The notes: generated from the letters alone by a model not told the origin. A stretch of 6,583 nucleotides of DNA from Candidatus Heimdallarchaeota archaeon (GCA_030667035.1 DAOUWQ010000087.1:1-6583); one strand, 5' to 3'; positions 1 through 6,102 are shown, counted from the stretch's first letter. Numbers and translations are program-made.

Positions 1-1023
1 ATTGGCAGAGCAATTGTTAATTGGATAGAAGTTTTCTTCATCATACCTTCATTACTATCATATATTATGATTAGTAGCAGTAATAATAACCAAACATTGA
101 CTGATCGTCTTTTTAGTACAATTGTTGTGCAAATCGATCCAGAAGAGTACGAAGTGAAAAAGAAAGGAGAAGAAGAAAGCAATAATTGTAGTAATTGTGG
201 AACGCCATTTAAGAAAGGGAAAAGTTTCTGCTCAAAATGTGGTTCTGAAGTAACTAGCAGTAAAAAAACAACTTCAAAGAAAGCAGCTCCAACCCAAGAA
301 GGTGAAACAAATACCCCTGCTTTGATAAGTAAATTTGTTCTATTGGGTGGTTCAGTATTACCAATAATTACTTTCTTTCTAAGTGTAATATTCAGTGTAT
401 TAGTAACAGTAAGTTTCAGTATTAATGCCTGGGGCGGCTTTTGGCCTTTTAGTGGAGCCTTGTTTTGGCAAGCAACTAATGGTTTTAGAATAGTAAGCTA
501 TATTTGTTTCTTCTTAATGACAGGGGCAATAATTTTACTAGCCCTTCAATATACAGAAAAAGCAAGTACAAATTTGTTAGTTTCGAGTGGTTTATTTGGT
601 GGATTTACCATTCTTTGGATCATATTTTATGAAGCTAATTGGAATTATGTACCTTTCTTGTTTCTTAATGGTAATCTAGTTAGTATTACTATTGGAGGTG
701 TTATATTCTGGTTATTAGCTTTAACTACATTGATTCTATCTTTATCCTTCTTCAATAATTACATCAAAGAAGTAAATGAAAAACATGATCAAAACATACC
801 GAGATTTATTGGTCAATTCGTTTTGATACCAATGATGGTTTTGAGATTAGTTGTCTTTATCATTGGTGTTGCTGCTACACCAGACCTTGCTTTTGGAGCA
901 ACAATATACTACCTTAACAAACTATTTGTTTGGGTTGCCTTGTTTACAATGATGGGAATATTCATTGGATTCATTTTCAGAGCGTTAAAATTTAATGCTA
1001 AACTAGTACCTGCTAAAAGTTAA
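1..1023 (+). CDS. RDD-domain / zinc-ribbon multi-spanning membrane protein, 5' end outside window
   Basis: The frame is open from base 1, so the ATG at 67 is probably internal and the true start lies upstream. The 22 codons before it encode a hydrophobic helix (NWIEVFFIIPSLLSYI). With the following QTLTDRLFSTIVV this matches the end of RDD domains, which typically close with a helix and a (Q/R)-x-L-x-D-x-x-x-x-T-x-V-V motif. Counting from the ATG at 67, a zinc ribbon follows: C41-x2-C44-x10-C55-x2-C58. Next come a Lys/Thr/Ser-rich linker (about 60-84) and about six membrane helices, near 87-118, 139-161, 169-188, 204-229, 248-270 and 286-308. The protein ends with a short basic tail. RDD proteins are poorly characterised membrane proteins, some linked to transport. 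The zinc ribbon probably sits in the cytoplasm and may bind a partner. The function of the six-helix C-terminal part is unknown to me. The membrane and zinc-ribbon calls are strong, the RDD call is good, and the specific role is unassigned. Confidence 0.8.
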   Translation: MGRAIVNWIEVFFIIPSLLSYIMISSSNNNQTLTDRLFSTIVVQIDPEEYEVKKKGEEESNNCSNCGTPFKKGKSFCSKCGSEVTSSKKTTSKKAAPTQEGETNTPALISKFVLLGGSVLPIITFFLSVIFSVLVTVSFSINAWGGFWPFSGALFWQATNGFRIVSYICFFLMTGAIILLALQYTEKASTNLLVSSGLFGGFTILWIIFYEANWNYVPFLFLNGNLVSITIGGVIFWLLALTTLILSLSFFNNYIKEVNEKHDQNIPRFIGQFVLIPMMVLRLVVFIIGVAATPDLAFGATIYYLNKLFVWVALFTMMGIFIGFIFRALKFNAKLVPAKS

Positions 1024-1031
1024 AAAAAATC

Positions 1032-1060
1032 GAAAGAAGGTAATTCTTCTTTCCTTTTTC
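1032..1060 (+). terminator. Hairpin plus T-run terminator of the RDD/zinc-ribbon gene
   Basis: Nine bases after the stop codon there is a perfect 8-bp stem, GAAAGAAG (1032-1039) and CTTCTTTC (1046-1053), with a six-base loop. CTTTTTC and further T-rich sequence follow. The position directly behind a stop and the T-tract fit a transcription terminator. In archaea the T-tract alone may be enough. Confidence 0.55.
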
Positions 1061-1086
1061 TATTTATAGCTTTGATAAACCATTTC

Positions 1087-1104
1087 TTTTGATGGGAATC
1101 AAAA
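1087..1104. repeat. Short inverted repeat TTTTGAT-GGGA-ATCAAAA
   Basis: A perfect 7-bp inverted repeat with a GGGA tetraloop lies in the gap between the two plus-strand genes. No T-tract follows it, so it does not look like a second terminator. It could be a protein-binding site or chance, since such repeats are common in AT-rich DNA. Confidence 0.3.
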
Positions 1105-1126
1105 ATAAACGAGTAATATGATTAAT

Positions 1127-1151
1127 AATAAACCAAAGTTATCAGTTTATT
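1127..1151. repeat. Short inverted repeat AATAAAC ... GTTTATT
   Basis: Perfect 7-bp arms (1127-1133 and 1145-1151) are separated by 11 bases. A further copy of AATAAAC lies at 1104-1110, making three copies of the 7-mer in the gap, one inverted. The sequence is AT-rich and of low complexity, so chance is a serious alternative. Confidence 0.25.
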
Positions 1152-1158
1152 TTGAAGG

Positions 1159-1174
1159 TTCAATTAAAATTGAA
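1159..1174. promoter_or_regulatory. Palindrome TTCAATT-AA-AATTGAA, possible operator
   Basis: A perfect 7+7 bp palindrome with a two-base centre ends one base before the candidate TATA box of the amidohydrolase gene. This is where a repressor that blocks TFB/TBP binding would sit. The compact symmetry resembles a site for a dimeric helix-turn-helix regulator. The functional reading is inference from position and symmetry. Confidence 0.35.
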
Positions 1175-1175
1175 G

Positions 1176-1183
1176 TTTACATA
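1176..1183 (+). promoter_or_regulatory. Candidate archaeal TATA box of the amidohydrolase gene
   Basis: TTTACATA differs at one base from the archaeal consensus TTTATATA and has a purine-rich GAAG just upstream, as expected for a BRE. Initiation about 25 bases downstream would give a 5' leader of roughly 20 bases before the ATG at 1226. There is no clear Shine-Dalgarno in that leader, so a short or weak-SD leader is expected. The call depends on the organism being archaeal. Confidence 0.35.
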
Positions 1184-1225
1184 ATCCTTAAGAATTCTGA
1201 AGTAAAAAGAAAGTTGTGATTTTTA

Positions 1226-2482
1226 ATGAAAGCAATACTATGTGGAAAGATTATTCCAGTAACAAAGGACCCCATTGAAAATGGTCACATTCTTATTGAT
1301 GATAAAGGGAAGATCAAAAAAGTTGGTAAAGGATTTGATGTTCCAAAAGAAGCAGAAATCATTGATGCTAAAGACTTAGTTGCATTTCCAGGTATTATCG
1401 ACATACACTGTCATGCCTCTGTTTGGGAAGAAGAAATCGGTACGAACCTTCAAGATGGCAACGAAATGACCGACCCAATAACACCACAAATTAGAGTACT
1501 TGATGCAATCAACCCTATGGAAAAAGGTTTGCGCCGAGCAATTAGTGGTGGTATAACTTGTTTATGCATTTCTCCCGGTAGTGCTAATGTTGTTGGTGGT
1601 CAAATGACCACAATTAAAGCACATGGTAAAATTGTTGACGATATGGTCATACAAGAAACCGCAGGAATGAAATGTGCTTTTGGAGAAAATCCTAAGAGAG
1701 TTTATGGTAGTCGTAATGTTATGCCTCAAACTCGAATGGGAAACTTAGGTCTTTTTAGACAGCTTATGGTCGAAACCCAGAATTACATGAACAAATGGGA
1801 TGACTATGCGAAAAAGCTAAAACAGTATAAAGAGGACCTGAAAGAATACAAAGCAAAAGAAGCCAAAAAAGAAAAAGATCTTAAGAAACCTCAAGAACCT
1901 ACCAGACCAGATAAAAATATCAAATTTGAAGCAATGATTCCGGTTTTCAAGAAAGAGATTCCTTTGCGTGCTCATGCTCACCAAGCTAATGATATCATCT
2001 CTGCTGTTCGTTTAGCGAAAGAATTTGATGTTGATATCTGTATTGAACATTGTACCCACGGTCACCAAATAATTGACTTTCTGGTTGAAAACAAAGTGCC
2101 AGCAATTGTTGGTCCTACTTTTGGTTTTAGAACAAAAATCGAATTGAATGATATGAGTTGGAAGACCATAGGTGAATTGTATAAAGCAGGTGTTCTTGTT
2201 TCTCTTACTGCAGATCACCCAGTTGTTCCACTACAATTCCAAACGATCTATGCAGCTTTAGCTCATCGTGAAGGTTTACCACTGCAAGGTGCTTATGAAG
2301 TCATCACTATTAATGGTGCTAAAATCTTAGGTATTGATGATAGAGTCGGTTCCTTAGAAGAAGGCAAAGATGCTGATTTCTCACTCTTTACCGGCGAACC
2401 TTTAGATGTTCAATCTAAACCAGCTAAAGTATTCATTGATGGTGAATTAGTTTACGACATGAATGAAGAATATTTATTCTAA
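1226..2482 (+). CDS. Metal-dependent amidohydrolase (COG1228-like) with Lys/Glu-rich helical insertion
   Basis: This is a TIM-barrel amidohydrolase, a hydrolase acting on C-N bonds, probably cytosolic. The N-terminal beta part leads into FPGIIDIHCH, where H61 and H63 form the HxH metal motif. Other family blocks are DGNEMTDPITP (77-87), INPMEKG, ISPGSANVVGGQ (115-126), AGMKCAFGENPKRVYGS (146-162), LRAHAH (H250, H252), IEHCTHGH (H275) and TADHP (D330, the usual last metal or catalytic Asp). The C-terminal DDRVGSLEEGKDAD (371-384) and DVQSKPAKVFIDGELV are typical of the closing beta-sandwich. The active site therefore looks intact. The closest recalled relatives are bacterial and archaeal proteins of about 380-400 residues annotated simply as amidohydrolase or imidazolonepropionase-like; the substrate is unknown. 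Residues about 190-232 form a charged insertion, which largely accounts for the length of 418. The ATG at 1226 is the earliest possible start, because an in-frame TGA lies at 1217-1219. There is no strong Shine-Dalgarno. The gene appears monocistronic, with terminators before and after it. Confidence 0.92.
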   Translation: MKAILCGKIIPVTKDPIENGHILIDDKGKIKKVGKGFDVPKEAEIIDAKDLVAFPGIIDIHCHASVWEEEIGTNLQDGNEMTDPITPQIRVLDAINPMEKGLRRAISGGITCLCISPGSANVVGGQMTTIKAHGKIVDDMVIQETAGMKCAFGENPKRVYGSRNVMPQTRMGNLGLFRQLMVETQNYMNKWDDYAKKLKQYKEDLKEYKAKEAKKEKDLKKPQEPTRPDKNIKFEAMIPVFKKEIPLRAHAHQANDIISAVRLAKEFDVDICIEHCTHGHQIIDFLVENKVPAIVGPTFGFRTKIELNDMSWKTIGELYKAGVLVSLTADHPVVPLQFQTIYAALAHREGLPLQGAYEVITINGAKILGIDDRVGSLEEGKDADFSLFTGEPLDVQSKPAKVFIDGELVYDMNEEYLF

Positions 2483-2495
2483 AAAAAATGATGTT

Positions 2496-2526
2496 AGCCA
2501 CATTTTGTGGCTTATATTTTTTCTTT
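2496..2526. terminator. Bidirectional terminator between convergent genes
   Basis: A 6-bp stem, AGCCAC (2496-2501) and GTGGCT (2507-2512), has an ATTTT loop. On the plus strand it is followed by TTATATTTTTTCTTTTT. On the minus strand it is followed, seven bases on, by an eight-T run (A8 at 2481-2488 on the plus strand). It therefore can serve both the amidohydrolase gene from the left and the exchanger gene from the right. It is among the most GC-rich short segments of the gap. Confidence 0.6.
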
Positions 2527-2537
2527 TTATTATGAGG

Positions 2538-4076
2538 TTACCAATTACCGCCTATGAATACTAGAAATAGTAGGCTAACAATTGACATTACTGTTACAAC
2601 CACACCTTCAAGCAAATCAAATTTGTTATCATCCGCTATCATTGTTTGAAGAACCAATGACATAACAAAGATACCTCCTGTAACAAGAGTCACTTCCAAT
2701 GTTATTGGTATACCAATGGCAAATAATCCACTTAGTAAAAATGGTACTCCGAAAAGAATGTAAAATGTTTGATTTATTGCTGATACTTGGTGTACTAAAC
2801 CAACTTCTTGCAGTTCTTCATCTTTACTTAATAATCCTCTAAAAGTTACAACCAGTTCTGGAGAAGAAGATACAATTCCTACTACCACAGCGTAAACTAA
2901 AACTGGTACTTCATTAAAGATTAATTCAAATGTTTCCAAACCATGTTCGATTGATGCTGCTAGAATAAAACCACCAATGATGATTCCTCCTACTCCAAAA
3001 AGAAAGAGAACAATAATAATGGTCCACGGCCATCTTCTTAATGTATCAAATGCATGTTCTTCCCCTCTGTGGTTTCTATTTTTCTTCTTAGAAGAATCAG
3101 ATTTTTCAGAAGATCCATCGGAAACACTTCCATTGCCATTTTCAAAATTTATTTCAATTAATCGTAATTGTTGGGGAGGAGTTTCAGAATCAACTACTAC
3201 AACATCTTCTGGATCTGGAAAGAATTCAGATATCAATGTTTGTGGTGTAGATGTTTTTTTACCTAATCGTCTTATCAGTAAGAAAATAAAGAAGAAATAA
3301 ACCAAGATAAGTGCTATTCCAATGATTATTTCAATTGGAGTTTGGTATGTTAATGATTCTGTAGCGGGATTTTGTGTGCTTTTAAATTCAAAATAAAATC
3401 CATAAATCATTACTACGAAAGAGAACACAACCATTCCTTGTATAAGGTTCGTTTCATAAAATGTTAGTTCTTTCGGTAAATCGAAAGGTTCCTTTCTTGA
3501 TACATAAATCATTGATATACCAAGGAAGAAGATATTGATAATTACTGTTGTAAGAATAAGTACTATTGCAGTTGTCGCTAAATCTTCATTGTTATGTGTT
3601 TTTGAATTTACTAACAAGATAATAACAACAACAAGTTCTGCTAGTGCTGCTCCTACTGCTTGGATAATGCCTGCAATATATGGGTTCCAATTCATTTTAT
3701 CTTGAATTCCTTTAACACCCATAATAATCAATTCTGCTGCACCAAAAACAATGAAAACACCTGCTGTAAAGCCAATGAACATATAGACTAGACCCCAAGT
3801 AACGGAGTGTTCTAGTGCATCTTTCATCACCGCACCTATTACATAGAATGCGATCATAAATACAACTCCCAATATTAGCGATATGATTGTAGATAAATGT
3901 AAATTGGAAAAGAGAGTACCAATTGCTTCTTCTGGTTCTACATCTTCCAAAATTTCCGGCGAATCATCTTCTTCAAAAATAGTTGTTGGCATATCCCAAT
4001 CTTCGGGTTCCTGGTAGCCGTTTATCTCTTTTTCCTTCGTAGGCGGGGGTTCGCTGCCCTCGTCGTTCTCGTTCAT
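2538..4076 (-). CDS. CaCA-like (sodium/calcium exchanger superfamily) membrane protein
   Basis: This is an integral membrane protein with about 11 predicted helices in two halves, near residues 61-82, 93-115, 131-156, 166-191, 208-228 and 247-268, then 351-375, 388-411, 430-452, 454-477 and 487-509. The second half carries a recognisable alpha-repeat: GIVSSSPELVV (400-410, with E407), then HQVSAINQTFYILFG (429-443). This corresponds to the G-(T/S)-S-x-P-E and G-S-N-x-x-N blocks of CaCA exchangers. The first half has the matching alpha-1 region, GAAELIIMG (112-120) through GAALAEL (142-148, E147). Here the usual Ser/Thr and Pro around the Glu are replaced by Ala, so the repeats are unequal. 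The soluble parts are unusual: an acidic, Pro-rich N-terminus of about 58 residues, and a charged, Ser-rich loop of about 75 residues (272-348) between the halves. Family members exchange Ca2+ or other cations for Na+ or H+. The ion cannot be assigned here, and a non-exchanger role is possible given the altered motif. The ATG at 4076 has AGAGGT 12 bases upstream. Confidence 0.78.
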   Translation of the reverse strand: MNENDEGSEPPPTKEKEINGYQEPEDWDMPTTIFEEDDSPEILEDVEPEEAIGTLFSNLHLSTIISLILGVVFMIAFYVIGAVMKDALEHSVTWGLVYMFIGFTAGVFIVFGAAELIIMGVKGIQDKMNWNPYIAGIIQAVGAALAELVVVIILLVNSKTHNNEDLATTAIVLILTTVIINIFFLGISMIYVSRKEPFDLPKELTFYETNLIQGMVVFSFVVMIYGFYFEFKSTQNPATESLTYQTPIEIIIGIALILVYFFFIFLLIRRLGKKTSTPQTLISEFFPDPEDVVVVDSETPPQQLRLIEINFENGNGSVSDGSSEKSDSSKKKNRNHRGEEHAFDTLRRWPWTIIIVLFLFGVGGIIIGGFILAASIEHGLETFELIFNEVPVLVYAVVVGIVSSSPELVVTFRGLLSKDEELQEVGLVHQVSAINQTFYILFGVPFLLSGLFAIGIPITLEVTLVTGGIFVMSLVLQTMIADDNKFDLLEGVVVTVMSIVSLLFLVFIGGNW

Positions 4077-4088
4077 CTGTTATTGATT

Positions 4089-4094
4089 ACCTCT
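4089..4094 (-). promoter_or_regulatory. Weak Shine-Dalgarno for the CaCA-like gene
   Basis: On the minus strand AGAGGTAAT precedes the ATG at 4076. It resembles the anti-16S sequence GGAGGTGAT, but the spacing of 12 bases from AGAGGT is longer than usual. No better start codon is nearby, so the ATG is kept. Confidence 0.4.
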
Positions 4095-4099
4095 GTAGG

Positions 4100-4119
4100 G
4101 AACTACTATTAAGTAGTTC
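4100..4119 (-). promoter_or_regulatory. 8-bp inverted repeat in the leader of the CaCA-like gene
   Basis: The minus strand reads GAACTACT-TAAT-AGTAGTTC, a perfect 8-bp inverted repeat with a four-base loop. It lies five bases upstream of the Shine-Dalgarno-like AGAGGT and downstream of the candidate TATA box, so it would be in the transcribed leader. It could be an RNA hairpin that affects translation, or an operator. No T-run follows it, so it is not a simple terminator. Confidence 0.45.
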
Positions 4120-4155
4120 AAATCCGAGTATCTGATGTGAAAAAGGTAATGCTTG

Positions 4156-4163
4156 CTTTTAAA
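4156..4163 (-). promoter_or_regulatory. Candidate archaeal TATA box of the CaCA-like gene
   Basis: The minus strand reads TTTAAAAG with A-rich sequence (CGAAAACAAATCA) just upstream. It lies 80 bases before the start codon. Initiation about 25 bases further on would give a leader of some 55-60 bases that contains the inverted repeat at 4100-4119. The match to consensus is modest. Confidence 0.3.
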
Positions 4164-4212
4164 TGATTTGTTTTCGCTTAATTTTTTATTATTTTGATAC
4201 TAAACTACTCTG

Positions 4213-4237
4213 AAAAAACCAGTAAAAAAAGCAAAAA
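4213..4237 (-). terminator. T-rich terminator region of the aminotransferase gene
   Basis: Starting nine bases after the stop codon, the minus strand has T5, T7 and T6 runs in close series: TTTTTGC, then TTTTTTTACTGG, then TTTTTTC. There is no convincing hairpin. Repeated oligo-T tracts shortly downstream of a stop are typical archaeal intrinsic termination signals. This argues that the aminotransferase and the downstream CaCA-like gene are mostly transcribed separately. Confidence 0.5.
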
Positions 4238-4246
4238 TTGAGCCAT

Positions 4247-5980
4247 TTATTTTAATAGCTCAAAATATTTGGAAAATTTCAAAATATATTTTATCCCACG
4301 AATCTTCAATTTACCTGTAATGATTGCTTTTACTGGGCTAATCTTACCTAAACCAAATCCCAAGAAAGTTGGTTTTGTAGTGATAATAGAACCATCACAT
4401 TCTTTTTTCTGAACTTTAATTTTTGCTGGAGAATTTTCAATTTGAGTGAAGAATACTTTTCCCTCAGTAAAAGATACTTTCATTGCAAAAGGATCATCCT
4501 TTGCAACTAGCAGAAGAGAATAATTATCTTCTTTGAATTTGCTGGCAAATTCTTTCTTGAGATTAAGTGATTTTAACATCACGTAAATGATTGCTGCGAA
4601 TCCATCGTATTGCCTCACATCTTCATAAATTGGAAGAACCATTTCCATTGATTTCTTAAATCGCTCAACAATTTCATCAATAATTTTTTCATCCATAGGA
4701 GTTGAGAGAATAAAAGCGGTAACACCTCGAGATACCGTATAAAGACCATTTATTACCAAAGCAATTTGCAAGTATTTACCCAGTTCTAAGTATGGTATTG
4801 TATCAAATGATAATTGCTTTGCATTTACAGGTGATTCTTCTGTCAAATGAACATAGACTAAGGATTGCATACACCCTACAGAGCATTTAACTCCTAATGA
4901 GTCCATAGCACTCTTTAATCCCTTTTGTAATCGTTTCCCTAATTGAGTTAATCTTTTTACTTCAGCTTCATCATATAACTCGAGAGCGATTTTACCTGCA
5001 ACCATGGTCATTGCGTTTCCGCTGAATGTTCCAGAATGAGTAATGAAATTTTTGTTGATTGGATTAAACTGCTCTATTAATTCTCTTTTCCCACCAAAAG
5101 CTCCGATTGGAAATCCTCCACCAATAGTTTTACCCAAAGCAGTTAGGTCCGGAGTCACACCAACTAGTTTTTGCATTCCCCCAGTTGTTAAACGATAGGT
5201 AATTACTTCATCAAATATCAATAAAATATCATATTTAGTGGTTAGTTTTCGTAATCCTTTGAGATATTCAGTAGTAGCAACTATTCCACCTGCAGAACCC
5301 ATTAAAGGTTCTAGAATCATTGCTGCAATATCCTTATGATGTTTTTTCATTATCCTTTCGGCAGCTTCCAAATCATTGTAAGGAACAACAAAAACATCTT
5401 TGAGCAGTGTTTCAGGGACACCCTTTTCAACTGTTGGTACAGGATTCCCTTCCGAAAATAGATCTGAATTAATGTTTACTTCTACATAATCATGTGAACC
5501 ATGATATCCACCGTCAATTTTGATTATTTTATTCTTTTTCGTGTAATAACGTGCAGCTCGTATTGCAAACATAGTTGCTTCTGTTCCAGAATTGCAGAAT
5601 CTCAATTCTTCTACAGATGGTGTTCTTTCGCAAATAATTTTTGCAAGTTCATATTGAACCTCCATCGGAGCTGCATGAGCGGTACCTTTTCTGAGTTGTT
5701 CTTCGATCTTCTCTATCATTTTTGGATGAGCATGTCCATGAATTAAAACAGTCATATTGTTTAAGATGTCTATATATCGATTACCATCTACATCTTCTAA
5801 ATAGCAACCTTCGCCTTTTGTGATGTAGAAAGGATACGGATAAAAGTAAGCAATATTCCTCGTTCCTCCTCCGGGTAACCATTTTTGAGCTTTCTTGAAA
5901 TGTTTTTTCGAAGAAGGTGTTTTTGCTTCATATTTAGCTGTTATTTCATTTTTTACTTGTTCTAAGTCCTTAGATGCCAA
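4247..5980 (-). CDS. GSAM-like class III aminotransferase fused to an SCP2-like lipid-binding domain
   Basis: Residues about 25-450 form a complete fold-type I PLP enzyme of the glutamate-1-semialdehyde aminomutase type. Visible blocks are LPGGGTRN (35-42), DVDGNRYID (63-71), CNSGTEATMFAIRAAR (129-144, phosphate-binding and substrate-side residues), GGYHGSHDY (157-165), LIFDEVITYR (254-263, D257 pairs with the PLP ring nitrogen), GVTPDLTALGKTIGGG (274-289, K284 the Schiff-base lysine), FPIGAFGG (290-297) and HSGTFSGNAM (315-324). All key residues are present, so it should be active. GSAM-type enzymes usually have about 430-450 residues; this one has 577. After a linker, residues about 475-577 resemble SCP2: alternating strands, then GFGLGKISPVKAIITGKLKI (541-560), matching the SCP2 pattern of a G-x-L/I-x-P-x-x-A helix followed by G-K-L-x-I-x-G. 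A hydrophobic or lipid-linked amino substrate is a reasonable inference. No haem-pathway gene is nearby, so I do not call it hemL. The TTG start at 5980 is the only plausible one: TAG is in frame at 5987-5989, GGAG lies 10 bases upstream, and the next Met (residue 76) is inside the catalytic domain. Confidence 0.88.
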   Translation of the reverse strand: MASKDLEQVKNEITAKYEAKTPSSKKHFKKAQKWLPGGGTRNIAYFYPYPFYITKGEGCYLEDVDGNRYIDILNNMTVLIHGHAHPKMIEKIEEQLRKGTAHAAPMEVQYELAKIICERTPSVEELRFCNSGTEATMFAIRAARYYTKKNKIIKIDGGYHGSHDYVEVNINSDLFSEGNPVPTVEKGVPETLLKDVFVVPYNDLEAAERIMKKHHKDIAAMILEPLMGSAGGIVATTEYLKGLRKLTTKYDILLIFDEVITYRLTTGGMQKLVGVTPDLTALGKTIGGGFPIGAFGGKRELIEQFNPINKNFITHSGTFSGNAMTMVAGKIALELYDEAEVKRLTQLGKRLQKGLKSAMDSLGVKCSVGCMQSLVYVHLTEESPVNAKQLSFDTIPYLELGKYLQIALVINGLYTVSRGVTAFILSTPMDEKIIDEIVERFKKSMEMVLPIYEDVRQYDGFAAIIYVMLKSLNLKKEFASKFKEDNYSLLLVAKDDPFAMKVSFTEGKVFFTQIENSPAKIKVQKKECDGSIITTKPTFLGFGLGKISPVKAIITGKLKIRGIKYILKFSKYFELLK

Positions 5981-5990
5981 TCTAAACTAA

Positions 5991-5994
5991 CTCC
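5991..5994 (-). promoter_or_regulatory. Shine-Dalgarno GGAG supporting a TTG start
   Basis: The minus strand reads ATAGGAGTTAGTTTAGA followed by TTG. The GGAG ends 10 bases before the TTG. Together with the in-frame TAG between the two, it fixes the aminotransferase start at a non-ATG codon. Confidence 0.6.
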
Positions 5995-6050
5995 TATAAT
6001 TATCTATTAAATGGAATTCATAGAATAAAAGTATTAATGTCCAATTTACT

Positions 6051-6088
6051 AAAAAAAAGAGCATAGTTTGATTTAGATTTTCAAACTA
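6051..6088 (-). terminator. Hairpin plus T8 terminator of the second CaCA-like gene
   Basis: On the minus strand a 7-bp stem, TAGTTTG (6088-6082) and CAAACTA (6070-6064), has an 11-base loop. TGCTC and then eight Ts (A8 at 6051-6058 on the plus strand) follow. It lies 14 bases after the stop of the paralogous transporter gene. It closely resembles an intrinsic terminator and separates that gene from the aminotransferase gene. Confidence 0.6.
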
Positions 6089-6102
6089 CTTTGTACATCT
6101 TC

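Noticed and set aside
67..69. ATG as the true start of the left-edge gene
   Set aside because: The frame is open upstream to base 1 and those residues form a helix matching the end of an RDD domain, so the gene most likely starts outside the window.
2012..2218. Minus-strand open frame of 68 codons
   Set aside because: It lies inside the well-supported amidohydrolase gene on the other strand, covering its conserved IEHC and TADHP blocks, and its product resembles no family.
1226..2482. Naming the amidohydrolase hutI or dihydroorotase
   Set aside because: The family blocks fit the broad COG1228-like group, but no substrate-specific residues or histidine or pyrimidine pathway neighbours are visible.
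2977..3300. Plus-strand open frame of 107 codons
   Set aside because: It is antisense to the exchanger-like gene, over its inter-half loop. The low-complexity product (Ser/Thr runs, Lys-rich end) is what reading that loop in reverse would give.
5501..5746. Plus-strand open frame of 81 codons
   Set aside because: It is a shadow of the conserved aminotransferase core; its Cys/Phe-rich product has no recognisable domain.
4247..5980. Naming the aminotransferase hemL (tetrapyrrole synthesis)
   Set aside because: The catalytic domain is GSAM-like, but the SCP2-like tail and the absence of hemA or other haem genes nearby make the specific function unsafe.
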